From the NCBI GenBank assembly GCA_028865375.1, contig JAGWKJ010000015.1:1-16924 (forward strand): a stretch of 16,924 nt of DNA. Reading direction: 5' to 3'. This DNA comes from Hyphomicrobiales bacterium. GTDB taxonomy: Bacteria; Pseudomonadota; Alphaproteobacteria; Rhizobiales; Beijerinckiaceae. Positions 6,771 to 14,191 of this stretch are shown here, piece after piece (the first letter of the stretch is position 1; each line of letters begins with the position of its first letter). The notes under the pieces were generated by a model. The model was not told where the DNA came from and ran no database searches. It saw nothing but the letters and a program-made list of their open reading frames with translations. A program made the position numbers and the translations under genes.

Positions 6771-7409
6771 TCACGGCCGCGCTTCGTCCAGCGCGAGGCG
6801 CAGCGCCAGCCCGCCGAGCACGCCGCCCATCAACCAGCGCTGCGCGCGCGCCCAAGCGGGGCGCCGCGCCAGGAACGAGGCCAGCGCGCCCGCCACCATG
6901 ATGAAAGCGGCGTCGCCGCCGACCCCGATGGCGATCTGGGTCAGGCCGAGCTGCATCGTCTGGCCGAACACGTGGCCGGCGCCGGCGTCGATGAATTGCG
7001 GCAGCAGCGCGAGATAGAGCATGGCGATCTTCGGGTTCAGAAGGTTCGTCACGAGCCCCATCGAATAGAGCCGGCCGACGTCGGCGGCGGCGAGGCGCTT
7101 GGTCGCCAGCCCTTCGCCCTTGGAGCGGAACGCCCCCCACGCGAGCCAGGCGAGATAGGCCGCGCCGCAGGCCTTCAACGCGACATAGGCGAAGGGCACC
7201 GCCAACAGCAGCGCGGTGATGCCGAAGGCGGCCAGCAACAGGTACACGAAGAAACCCGTCGCCACGCCCGCCAACGCGACCAAGGCCGCCGCGCGGCCTT
7301 GGCAGAGCGCGCGCGACACGAGGTGGAGCATGTTGGGGCCGGGCGTCAGCACGAGGCCGACGCACACGAGTGCGAAGGCGCCCCACGTCAGGAACGATAC
7401 GTGGCCCAT
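6771..7409 (-). CDS. LysE/RhtB family amino-acid exporter
   Basis: A 212-residue inner-membrane protein with the marks of the LysE/RhtB family: an N-terminal hydrophobic helix ending LVLTPGPNML (19-28), the family's PGP signature; long hydrophobic stretches at about 42-70, 72-95 and 147-180; and TNLLNPKIAMLYLALLPQF (121-139), the second signature. About six membrane helices are expected. Members export amino acids or their derivatives (homoserine, threonine, lysine, cysteine pathway products); which one cannot be read here. The start is the ATG at 7409, 5 bases after the stop of the upstream aldehyde dehydrogenase gene, so the two are probably co-transcribed. The same frame stays open upstream into the dehydrogenase gene, but that part is a shadow. 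It converges on soeB. Confidence 0.88.
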   Translation of the reverse strand: MGHVSFLTWGAFALVCVGLVLTPGPNMLHLVSRALCQGRAAALVALAGVATGFFVYLLLAAFGITALLLAVPFAYVALKACGAAYLAWLAWGAFRSKGEGLATKRLAAADVGRLYSMGLVTNLLNPKIAMLYLALLPQFIDAGAGHVFGQTMQLGLTQIAIGVGGDAAFIMVAGALASFLARRPAWARAQRWLMGGVLGGLALRLALDEARP

Positions 7410-7414
7410 GCCGA

Positions 7415-8905
7415 TCAAAGCCCCCCGATGTTGACGTATTTGATCTCGACGTAACCCTCGATGCCGTATTTCGAGCCTTCGCGGCCCAGCCCCGACCGCT
7501 TGACGCCGCCGAACGGCGCCGCCTCGTTGGCGAGCGCGGGCGTGTTGACGGCGACCATGCCGGCCTCGATCGCCTCGGCGACGCGGAACACGCGGCCGAG
7601 GTCGCGCGCGTAGAAATAGGACGCGAGGCCGAACTCGCTGTCGTTTGCGAACGCGATCGCCTCCGCCTCGTCCTTGAAGGTCACCACCGGCGCGAGCGGA
7701 GCGAAGGTTTCCTCGTGGGCGACCTTCATCGCCTGCGTGACGCCGGTGACGATGGTGGGCTCGTAGAACGTGCCGCCGAGATCCGAACGCCGGCCGCCCG
7801 CGACCAGTTTGGCGCCCTTGCCCAACGCGTCCTTCAAATGGTCCTCCATCTTGGCCACCGCGCGCTCGTCGATCAGCGGTCCGATGGTGACGCCCGCCTC
7901 CGTGCCGCGGCCGATCTTCAGTTTGGCGACGCGCGCCGCGAGCTTCTCGACGAAGGCGGCCGCGACCGACTCCTGCACATAGATCCGGTTGGCGCACACG
8001 CAGGTCTGGCCGGCGTTGCGGAACTTCGAGGCCACGGCGCCGTCGGCCGCCGCGTCGAGGTCGGCGTCGTCGAACACGAGGAAGGGCGCGTTGCCGCCGA
8101 GCTCCAGCGACAGCCGCTTGATGTCGTGCGCGCTCCGCTCCATCAGCCAGCGGCCGACCGCGGTCGAGCCGGTGAAGGTGATCTTCGCCACGTCGGGATT
8201 GGCGCAGAATTCCTCGCCGATCGGCTTGGCGTCGCCGGTGACGACGGAGAACACGCCCTTGGGCACGCCGGCGCGCTCGGCGAGCACGGCCAGCGACAGG
8301 GCGGAGAGGGGAGTCTGCGAGGCCGGCTTGAGCACGAGCGAACAACCGGCCGCCAGCGCCGGGCCGGCCTTGCGCGTGATCATGCCGTTGGGAAAGTTCC
8401 ACGGCGTGATGGCGGCGCACACGCCCACCGGCCGTTTGAACACGAGGATGCGCTGGCCCGGCGCGGCGGCGGGGATGACGTCGCCGTAGAGGCGCTTGGC
8501 CTCCTCGGCGAACCACTCGACGTAGCCCGCGTTCATCAGCACTTCGGCGCGCGCCTCCGCCAGCGGCTTGCCCTGCTCGGCGGTGAGGATCTGCGCGAGG
8601 TCGTCGGCATTGGCGACGATCAGGTCGAACCACTTGCGCAAGACGCCCGCGCGTTCCTTGGCGGGCCTGGCGGCCCAGCCGCGCATGGCCTCCTTGGCGG
8701 CGGCGATCGCGCGCCTCGCCTCCGCAGGGCCGAGATTGGGCACGTGGCCGATGATCGCGCCGTCGGCCGGATCGGCGACCGTGATCGCGCCGCCGGCGCC
8801 GGGTCCGACCCATTCGCCGCCGACATAGGCGCGGAATTCGAGCAGGCTCCGGTCCTTCAGCATGAGCGTGCGGGTCGCGGGCAGGTCGCGGGGTTTCTCG
8901 TTCAT
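7415..8905 (-). CDS. gabD: NAD(P)-dependent succinate-semialdehyde dehydrogenase (GabD type)
   Basis: A 496-residue aldehyde dehydrogenase close to E. coli GabD, oxidising succinate semialdehyde to succinate at the end of GABA breakdown. It has PWNFPNGMITRK (168-179, with N169), VLKPAS (191-196, K193), FTGSTAVG (244-251), LELGGNAPF (267-275, general base E268), and NAGQTCVCANRIYV (297-310, nucleophile C302). The CVCANR context and the ending EGSKYGIEGYVEIKYVNIGG are typical of GabD rather than general aldehyde dehydrogenases. It is about 14 residues longer at the N-terminus than E. coli GabD; the ATG at 8905 is preferred over the in-frame ATG at 8863 because GAGGA lies 6 bases before it. It precedes the LysE-type exporter and is divergent from the thiolase gene. 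Other short-chain semialdehydes, such as glutarate semialdehyde, remain possible. Confidence 0.87.
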   Translation of the reverse strand: MNEKPRDLPATRTLMLKDRSLLEFRAYVGGEWVGPGAGGAITVADPADGAIIGHVPNLGPAEARRAIAAAKEAMRGWAARPAKERAGVLRKWFDLIVANADDLAQILTAEQGKPLAEARAEVLMNAGYVEWFAEEAKRLYGDVIPAAAPGQRILVFKRPVGVCAAITPWNFPNGMITRKAGPALAAGCSLVLKPASQTPLSALSLAVLAERAGVPKGVFSVVTGDAKPIGEEFCANPDVAKITFTGSTAVGRWLMERSAHDIKRLSLELGGNAPFLVFDDADLDAAADGAVASKFRNAGQTCVCANRIYVQESVAAAFVEKLAARVAKLKIGRGTEAGVTIGPLIDERAVAKMEDHLKDALGKGAKLVAGGRRSDLGGTFYEPTIVTGVTQAMKVAHEETFAPLAPVVTFKDEAEAIAFANDSEFGLASYFYARDLGRVFRVAEAIEAGMVAVNTPALANEAAPFGGVKRSGLGREGSKYGIEGYVEIKYVNIGGL

Positions 8906-9068
8906 GGCCGGTCCTCGAAGGCGCCGCCGGGCGGCGTCGCGCAGCCGGGCGGGGAGGCGGGATTTATGCGCCGACCGGCGGACGGGGGCAATGCTGCGAA
9001 CCTTGCGCGATGACGCCGGAAGCGCGCCATGCGAAGATCACGCCGGCAAGGGAGGAAGGACATTCGCC
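8906..9068. promoter_or_regulatory. Divergent gabD/thiolase intergenic region
   Basis: A 163-base gap that must contain both promoters. A perfect odd palindrome, CGCCGCCGGGCGGCG (8922-8936), lies next to the gabD ribosome site and would form a hairpin in the gabD leader. TTGCGC (9003-9008) is a possible -35 for the thiolase gene, but no convincing -10 follows. AGGAAGGA just before 9061 is the thiolase ribosome site. Confidence 0.3.
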
Positions 9069-10253
9069 ATGCCGGTCATTGACCCGATCGTGATCCTCGG
9101 CGCGGCGCGCACGCCGATGGGCGGCCTGCTCGGAGACCTGAAGGACGTGCCGGCGCCGCAGCTCGGCGCCGTGGCGATCGAGGCCGCGCTCGCTCGCGCC
9201 GGCGTCGGTCGGCAAGCGGTCGACGCGGCGATCATGGGCTGCGTGTTGCCGGCGGGCTTGGGCCAGGCGCCGGCCCGGCAGGCCGCGCTCGCCGCCGGTC
9301 TGCCGCAAGGCGCCGGCGCGACCACGGTCAACAAGATGTGCGGCTCGGGCATGAAGGCTGCGATGCTCGCGCATGACGCGCTGCTGGCGGGCTCGGCGCG
9401 GGTCGTCGTCGCCGGCGGCATGGAGAGCATGAGCAACGCGCCCTACCTGCTCGAACGCGCGCGCGCCGGCTATCGCATGGGACATGCGCGCGCGATGGAC
9501 TCGATGTTCCTCGACGGGCTCGAAGACGCCTATGACAAGGGGCGCCTGATGGGGACGTTCGCGGAGGATTGCGCGCAGGCGTTGCAATTCACGCGCGCGG
9601 AGCAGGATTCCTACGCGCTCTCCTCGCTCGAACGCGCGCTTGCCGCGGAAAAGTCCGGCGCCAGCGCCGACGAGATCGCGCCCGTCGCGGTCGCCGGCCG
9701 CGTCGAGACGGTCGTCGCGCGGGACGAACAGCCCGCCAAGGCGCGACCGGAGAAGATCCCGACGCTGAAGCCGGCGTTCCGAGACGGCGGCACGGTGACG
9801 GCCGCCAATTCCTCGTCGATCTCCGACGGCGCCGCGGCGCTCGTGCTCGCCCGCGCGAGCCAAGCCGAGCGGCTGGGCGCGACGCCGCTGGCGCGGCTGG
9901 TCGCCCACGCGAGCCACGCGATGGCGCCGAAGGACTTCCCGGTCGCGCCCGTCGGCGCCATCGCCAAACTGCTCGAAAAATGCGGCTGGCGGGCGGAAGA
10001 CGTCGACCTGTTCGAGGTCAACGAAGCCTTCGCGGTGGTGGCGATGGCGGCGATGCAGGGCTGCGGCATCCCGCGCGAAAAGCTCAACGTGCGCGGCGGC
10101 GCCTGCGCGCTCGGCCATCCCATCGGCGCGTCGGGCGCGCGCATCCTGGTGACGCTGCTCTCGGCGATGAAGGAACGCGGCGCCCGGCGCGGCGTGGCCG
10201 CGATCTGCATCGGCGGCGGGGAAGCGACCGCCGTGGCGCTGGAACGGGGGTGA
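9069..10253 (+). CDS. Acetyl-CoA C-acyltransferase (thiolase)
   Basis: A 394-residue thiolase of standard length, condensing two acetyl-CoA to acetoacetyl-CoA or cleaving 3-oxoacyl-CoA. It opens VILGAARTPMG (8-18). The acyl-enzyme cysteine is C91 in NKMCGSGMKA; NEAF (318-321), H350 in CALGHPIGASGAR, and C380 in CIGGGEATA complete the active site. VVVAGGMESMSNAPYL (112-127) is the substrate-loop stretch of biosynthetic-type thiolases (AtoB/PhaA). The order of motifs and the length favour a biosynthetic or degradative acetoacetyl-CoA thiolase over the long FadA/FadI types. The ATG at 9069 follows a clear AGGAAGGA site; the open frame further upstream is not needed. No beta-oxidation or PHA gene adjoins it, so its pathway is not fixed by context. 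Confidence 0.9.
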   Translation: MPVIDPIVILGAARTPMGGLLGDLKDVPAPQLGAVAIEAALARAGVGRQAVDAAIMGCVLPAGLGQAPARQAALAAGLPQGAGATTVNKMCGSGMKAAMLAHDALLAGSARVVVAGGMESMSNAPYLLERARAGYRMGHARAMDSMFLDGLEDAYDKGRLMGTFAEDCAQALQFTRAEQDSYALSSLERALAAEKSGASADEIAPVAVAGRVETVVARDEQPAKARPEKIPTLKPAFRDGGTVTAANSSSISDGAAALVLARASQAERLGATPLARLVAHASHAMAPKDFPVAPVGAIAKLLEKCGWRAEDVDLFEVNEAFAVVAMAAMQGCGIPREKLNVRGGACALGHPIGASGARILVTLLSAMKERGARRGVAAICIGGGEATAVALERG

Positions 10254-10353
10254 GGAGAGAGCGAATTTATTTTCGCGACGGCGTCGAAACGGGGATCGTC
10301 CGCGCGTCTTTGTTCGGGCGCGGCGACGGCGTCGCGCGAAAGAGGGAACGACC
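10254..10353 (+). promoter_or_regulatory. Candidate ECF42-dependent promoter with twin palindromes
   Basis: This 100-base gap precedes the DGPF/sigma unit. CGTCGA (10282-10287), 17 bases of spacer and CGTC (10305-10308) resemble the promoter reported for ECF42 sigma factors (-35 TGTCGA, -10 CGA/TC, as I recall from Streptomyces work), so the unit may be self-activated. The 12-mer GCGACGGCGTCG occurs twice, at 10275-10286 and 10323-10334. Its core CGACGGCGTCG is a perfect palindrome; the first copy overlaps the presumed -35 and the second lies just before the ribosome site. GCGAA-TTTATT-TTCGC (10261-10276) is a small hairpin that might end the thiolase transcript. GC-rich motifs like these can arise by chance. 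Confidence 0.4.
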
Positions 10354-10701
10354 ATGCAATACATGCTGCTGATCCACGCCGACGAAACGGCCTTCGCCGC
10401 CATGCCCAAGGCGCAGGCGGAGGCCGGGCTGGCCGCGTACGGCGCCTATACGAAAGCGATGAACGACGCGGGCGTGCTGAAAGGCGGCGACCGCCTGCGT
10501 CCGACCGCGATGACCACCACCGTGACTGCCAAGGGGGGTAAGGCGGTCGTCGTCGACGGCCCGTTCGCCGAAACCAAGGAGCAGCTCGGCGGCTATTACC
10601 TCATCGAGGCCAAGGATCTCGACGAGGCCATCTCCTGGGCGTCTCGCTGCCCGGGCGTGCATCACGGCGCGGTCGAAATCCGCCCGATCTGGGCCGCGTG
10701 A
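10354..10701 (+). CDS. YCII-related DGPF-domain protein
   Basis: A 115-residue cytoplasmic protein of the YCII/DGPF family. It begins MQYMLLIHADE, the typical first strand, and carries VVDGPFAETKEQLGGYYLIEA (in 66-86), the DGPF signature with the following K-E and GG-Y/F-Y segments, then DLDEAISWASRCPG (88-101). The fold is a ferredoxin-like dimer; the biochemical role of DGPF proteins is not established. Such genes are the standard partners of ECF42-type sigma factors, and here the stop overlaps the sigma factor's GTG start (GTGA, 10698-10701). AGAGGGA lies 7 bases before the ATG. The family assignment is firm and the function is open. Confidence 0.9.
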   Translation: MQYMLLIHADETAFAAMPKAQAEAGLAAYGAYTKAMNDAGVLKGGDRLRPTAMTTTVTAKGGKAVVVDGPFAETKEQLGGYYLIEAKDLDEAISWASRCPGVHHGAVEIRPIWAA

Positions 10702-11936
10702 ACGGTTCGGAAGTCTTTCGCGCCACCGAGCGGGCGGCGCGAGAGAGTTATGGCCGACTGGTCGCGCATCTTGCGCGCGAGGCGCGCGACTTGGCCGCCG
10801 CCGAAGACGCGCTCGCCGACGCCTTCGCGCTCGCGCTCGAAAATTGGCCGCGCGACGGGACGCCAGCGAACCCGCAAGGTTGGCTTGCGACCGTCGCCCG
10901 CAACCGCCTGCGCGACGCGGCCCGGCGGCGCGCGACCGCATCGCGTTCGCTGGAGACGCTGACGATGTTCGAGCGCGACCTTCGCTCGGCGGTGCGCGCG
11001 ACCGGCGTCGCCGACCGTCGTCTCGAACTGATGTTCGCCTGCGCCCATCCCGCGATCGACCCCGCGATGCGGGCGCCGCTGATGTTGCAGGTCGTGCTCG
11101 GGCTCGACGCGGCCGCGATCGGCGCGGCCTATCTCGTCGCGCCGGCGACGATGGGCCAGCGCCTCTCCCGCGCCAAGGCGAAAATCCGCGACGCCGGCGT
11201 GCCCTTCCGCGTCCCGGAACCCGAAGAGCGGCGCGAACGGATGTCGTTCGCGCTGGAGGCGATCTACGCGGCGTTTTCCAACGCGTGGGGCGAGGCATTC
11301 GCCGACGATCCGCGCGGTCGCGACCTTTCGACCGAAGCGATCTGGCTCGCGCGCGTGGCGGCGGCGCTTGCCCCCGGCGAGCCCGAGACGCTCGGCTGCC
11401 TGGCGCTGCTGCTCTACGTCGACGCCCGCCGGCCGGCGCGACGCGATCCCGTCGGCAGCTACGTGCCACTGTCCGGGCAGGACGTGAGTTTGTGGAACGG
11501 CGCGGCGATCGACGAGGCCGAACGGCTGCTGTCCGCCGCGTCGATCATGGGGCGGCCCGACCGGTTTCAGATCGAAGCGGCGATCCAGTCGGCGCATTGC
11601 GCGCGTCGCCGGACGGGCGCGACGGATTGGCCGGCGATCTCCCTGCTCTACGCGCGACTGTACGAAATCACGCGCTCGCCGGTCGTGGCGGTCAACCGAG
11701 CCGTCGCCGTCGCCGAAGTCGAGGGCGCCGCCGCCGGCCTCGCGTTGCTGGCCGAAGTCGAAGGCGAGGGCGGGCTTCTCGACTTTCAACCCCTCTGGGC
11801 GGCGAAAGCCGAATTGTCCGCGCGCGCACACGCGACCGAAGCGGCGCTGGAAGCTTATGGGCGGGCGATCGGCCTCGAACGGGACCCGGCGGCAAGGGCG
11901 TTCCTGATCGAGCGGCGAGCGCGCTTGGCGCACTGA
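10698..11936 (+). CDS. ECF42-type RNA polymerase sigma factor with long C-terminal extension
   Basis: A 412-residue sigma-70-related protein. Region 2 covers about 11-78 (AAAEDALADAFALALENWPRDG, NPQGWLATVARNRLRDAARR). Region 4 covers about 106-162 (RLELMFACAHPAI, LMLQVVLGLDAAAIGAAYLV, MGQRLSRAKAKIRDA). A roughly 245-residue extension follows: the DUF6596-type block from about 182 (MSFALEAIYAAFSNAW, TLGCLALLLYVDARRPAR) and a TPR-like C-terminus with GRPDRFQIEAAIQSAHC (285-301) and SPVVAVNRAVAVAE (327-340). This architecture and the adjoining DGPF gene define group ECF42, in which the extension is reported to be needed for activity in place of an anti-sigma factor; none is encoded nearby. GTG is chosen as start because it overlaps the DGPF stop and gives the usual N-terminus. 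Target genes beyond its own unit are unknown. Confidence 0.88.
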   Translation: MNGSEVFRATERAARESYGRLVAHLAREARDLAAAEDALADAFALALENWPRDGTPANPQGWLATVARNRLRDAARRRATASRSLETLTMFERDLRSAVRATGVADRRLELMFACAHPAIDPAMRAPLMLQVVLGLDAAAIGAAYLVAPATMGQRLSRAKAKIRDAGVPFRVPEPEERRERMSFALEAIYAAFSNAWGEAFADDPRGRDLSTEAIWLARVAAALAPGEPETLGCLALLLYVDARRPARRDPVGSYVPLSGQDVSLWNGAAIDEAERLLSAASIMGRPDRFQIEAAIQSAHCARRRTGATDWPAISLLYARLYEITRSPVVAVNRAVAVAEVEGAAAGLALLAEVEGEGGLLDFQPLWAAKAELSARAHATEAALEAYGRAIGLERDPAARAFLIERRARLAH

Positions 11937-11989
11937 GGACAGAGCGAAGTGGCCGTCGCCCCGCGAAGATCGGACGAAAGCCCCCCTCG

Positions 11990-12463
11990 TCATTCCGACG
12001 GGAACAGGTCGCCGCGTCCGCGCGCATGGTGGATGGCGGTGCGCGCGTCGGGATCGAGGATGAGGTAATGCGCCACGCTGGGCCGCGAGAAATAATCGCG
12101 CAGCTTGCGGCCGTGATCGAGCGATGCGGTGGAGGGCGACAGCACCTCGACGACGATGACGGGATTGGACGCTTCCAGCGCGTCGCCGTCGAGTCGTTCG
12201 CCGCGGTTCACCAACGCATCGGGTTCATAGACGGTTGCGGGTCCTATCCGCACGGCGACGCCTTCGCCAAGGGCCTCGCATGGCGCTTTCGAACTGGCGA
12301 GCGCCGCGTGCGCCGAATACTTGGTCCTGACGTGCGCCATCCGCTCCGGCGACATCGCCACCGGCGCGCCGTCGTGCAGTTCCCACTTGCCGTCGCGTCC
12401 CTCGTAGCTTTCGAGATACGCGTCGGCGCCAATTAGAACCTTCGGAGAGGCGATTCCGGACAT
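11990..12463 (-). CDS. Uma2-family (DUF820) restriction-endonuclease-fold protein, short C-terminus
   Basis: A 157-residue protein with the PD-(D/E)xK fold of the Uma2/DUF820 family: DGKWELHDGAPVAMSPERMAH (in 24-44), YEPDALV (79-85, D82), PVIVVEVLSPST (101-112, E106), HGRKLRDYFS (117-126, K120) and YLILDP (133-138). D82, E106 and K120 form the expected metal-binding set. Members are thought to be nucleases, but their biological role is unclear, and many occur as scattered single genes. The open frame extends to GTG 12520; the ATG at 12463 is preferred because GGGAAGA precedes it and the added residues do not look like the family. After ILDP the family usually continues about 40 residues, whereas this protein stops after about 19, only 53 bases from the convergent sigma-factor gene. 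Confidence 0.75.
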   Translation of the reverse strand: MSGIASPKVLIGADAYLESYEGRDGKWELHDGAPVAMSPERMAHVRTKYSAHAALASSKAPCEALGEGVAVRIGPATVYEPDALVNRGERLDGDALEASNPVIVVEVLSPSTASLDHGRKLRDYFSRPSVAHYLILDPDARTAIHHARGRGDLFPSE

Positions 12464-12524
12464 CTGCGTCTTCCCGCGACAGAGCGGCCGCAATTCAGCG
12501 GAAACGCCCGGTCGCGGCACCCGC

Positions 12525-14021
12525 TCAGTTCATGGTCGGGATGGCGAATTCGGCGCCTTCCTTGACGCCCGACGGCCAGCGCGACGTGATCGTCTTGGTC
12601 TTGGTGTAGAAGCGGATCGAATCCGGTCCGTGCTGGTTGAGGTCGCCGAAGCCCGAGCGTTTCCAACCGCCGAAGGTGTAATAGGCGACCGGAACCGGGA
12701 TCGGCACGTTCACGCCCACCATGCCGACCTGCACCTTGCTGGCGAAGTCGCGCGCGGCGTCGCCGGCGCGCGTGAAGATGGCGACGCCGATGCCGTATTC
12801 GTGGTCGTTGCACAGGCCGAGCGATTCCTCGTAGGTCTTGGCGCGCACCACCGAAAGCACTGGCCCGAAGATCTCTTCCTTGTAGATGCGCATGTCCTTG
12901 GTCACGCCGTCGAACAGCGAGCCGCCGAGGTAAAAGCCGTTCTCGTAGCCCTGCATCTTGAAGCCGCGGCCGTCGACGACGAGCTTGGCGCCCTCCTGCA
13001 CGCCGATGTCGATGTAGCCCTTCACCTTGTCGAGATGCGCCTTGGTGACGAGCGGGCCGAAGTCGGCGGAGGGGTCGGTCGAGGGGCCGATCTTCAGCGA
13101 TTCGATGCGCGGCACGAGGCGGCGCACCAGTTCGTCGGCGGTCTTCTCGCCGACCGGCACCGCGACCGATACCGCCATGCAGCGCTCGCCGGCCGAGCCA
13201 TAGCCGGCGCCGATCAGCGCATCGACCGCTTGGTCCATGTCGGCGTCGGGCATCACGACCATGTGGTTCTTGGCGCCGCCGAAGCAGTGCACGCGCTTGC
13301 CGCTCGCGGTGCCGCGCGAATAGATGTAGTGGGCGATCGGCGTCGAGCCGACGAAGCCGATGGCCGCGATGTCCGGGTCGTCGAGAATGGCGTCCACCGC
13401 GACCTTGTCTCCGTTGACGACGTTGAGGATGCCCGCCGGCCCGCCCGCCTCGAGGAACAGTTCGGCCAGCCGCATCGGCACGCCGGGGTCGCGCTCCGAA
13501 GGTTTCAGGATGAAGGCGTTGCCGCAGGCGATGGCCGGCGCCAGCTTCCATAGCGGGATCATGGCGGGGAAGTTGAAGGGCGTGATGCCCGCCACCACGC
13601 CGAGCGCCTGGCGCATCGAATAGGTGTCGATGCCGGGGCCCGCGCCGTCGGTGTATTCGCCCTTCATCAGGTGGGGCACGCCGAACGAGAATTCCAGCAC
13701 CTCGATGCCGCGCTGGATGTCGCCCTTGGCGTCGACGACGGTCTTGCCGTGTTCGCGCGCGAGACAATCGGCGAGCTCGTCCATGTGCTTCACGATCAGC
13801 TCGTAGAACTTCATCATGATGCGCGCGCGGCGTTGCGGGTTGGTCGCAGCCCAGACCGGCTGCGCCTTCTTGGCGTTCAGCACCGCGGCACGCACTTCCT
13901 GCGCGCTCGCCAGCGCCACCTTGGCGCGCACCGTGCCGTCGAGCGGCTGGAACACGTCCGCCGCGCGACCCGAGGCGCCGGCGACGCGCTTGCCACCGAT
14001 GAAGTGACCGTAATCGAGCAT
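12525..14021 (-). CDS. mmsA: CoA-acylating methylmalonate-semialdehyde dehydrogenase
   Basis: A 498-residue aldehyde dehydrogenase of the MmsA/IolA type, converting methylmalonate semialdehyde (or malonate semialdehyde) with CoA and NAD+ to propionyl-CoA (acetyl-CoA) plus CO2. It takes part in valine, thymine and inositol catabolism. Marks: GVVAGITPFNFPAMIPLWK (141-159, N150), FILKPSERDPG (170-180), GFVGSTPIA (222-230), and CFGGAKNHMVVMPDAD (246-261). In the last, the general-base glutamate of hydrolytic ALDHs (ELGG) is replaced, as is normal for CoA-acylating members. The nucleophile is C281 in GSAGERCMAVS. PVPVAYYTFGGWKRSGFGD near the C-terminus is also family-specific. The ATG at 14021 is preceded by GGAGGAA with good spacing. 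It lies 61 bases upstream of the Uma2 gene and downstream of qorB, with a hairpin and a dyad in between that suggest its own promoter. Confidence 0.93.
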   Translation of the reverse strand: MLDYGHFIGGKRVAGASGRAADVFQPLDGTVRAKVALASAQEVRAAVLNAKKAQPVWAATNPQRRARIMMKFYELIVKHMDELADCLAREHGKTVVDAKGDIQRGIEVLEFSFGVPHLMKGEYTDGAGPGIDTYSMRQALGVVAGITPFNFPAMIPLWKLAPAIACGNAFILKPSERDPGVPMRLAELFLEAGGPAGILNVVNGDKVAVDAILDDPDIAAIGFVGSTPIAHYIYSRGTASGKRVHCFGGAKNHMVVMPDADMDQAVDALIGAGYGSAGERCMAVSVAVPVGEKTADELVRRLVPRIESLKIGPSTDPSADFGPLVTKAHLDKVKGYIDIGVQEGAKLVVDGRGFKMQGYENGFYLGGSLFDGVTKDMRIYKEEIFGPVLSVVRAKTYEESLGLCNDHEYGIGVAIFTRAGDAARDFASKVQVGMVGVNVPIPVPVAYYTFGGWKRSGFGDLNQHGPDSIRFYTKTKTITSRWPSGVKEGAEFAIPTMN

Positions 14022-14076
14022 GGGAGTTCCTCCGACTTCGTGGTTTTGACCTGCACCTCCCTATTCCAAGAAAATT

Positions 14077-14112
14077 TGCACACAATCGCGACTTTCGCGC
14101 TTTGCTTGTGCA
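14077..14112. promoter_or_regulatory. Nested dyad upstream of mmsA, candidate operator
   Basis: About 55 bases before the mmsA start, TGCACA (14077-14082) and TGTGCA (14107-14112) form an outer inverted repeat around an inner perfect one, CGCGA-CTT-TCGCG (14087-14099). The centres differ by 1.5 bases. The AT-rich bases on the mmsA side (AAAATTT, 14071-14077) fit a promoter region for the minus-strand gene. The regulator is unknown. Confidence 0.4.
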
Positions 14113-14128
14113 GAAAATGGCTAAGATG

Positions 14129-14158
14129 ATGGATCCGCCCATTCACGGGCGGACCCAT
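14129..14158 (-). terminator. Hairpin between qorB and mmsA
   Basis: The 12-base arms at 14129-14140 and 14147-14158 pair with one mismatch (14133/14154) around the 6-base loop ATTCAC; the core is CCGCCC/GGGCGG. It lies 33 bases beyond the qorB stop. No T-run follows on the minus strand, so it is terminator-like rather than a classic intrinsic terminator. Confidence 0.5.
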
Positions 14159-14191
14159 GCTTTAGGTCGAGAAACCGCCTCGCCTCGCCTC

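Noticed and set aside
6771..8813. A 680-codon minus-strand frame that could be read as a fusion to the LysE-type transporter
   Set aside because: Only the last 212 codons are LysE-like. The earlier part is an alternate-frame reading of the gabD gene.
7370..9013. A 547-codon plus-strand frame opposite gabD
   Set aside because: It is Arg/His/Gly-rich with no motifs; gabD on the minus strand explains the region fully.
10254..10353. A riboswitch in the leader of the DGPF gene
   Set aside because: The gap is 100 bases with only short GC hairpins and palindromes; no known aptamer core is visible.
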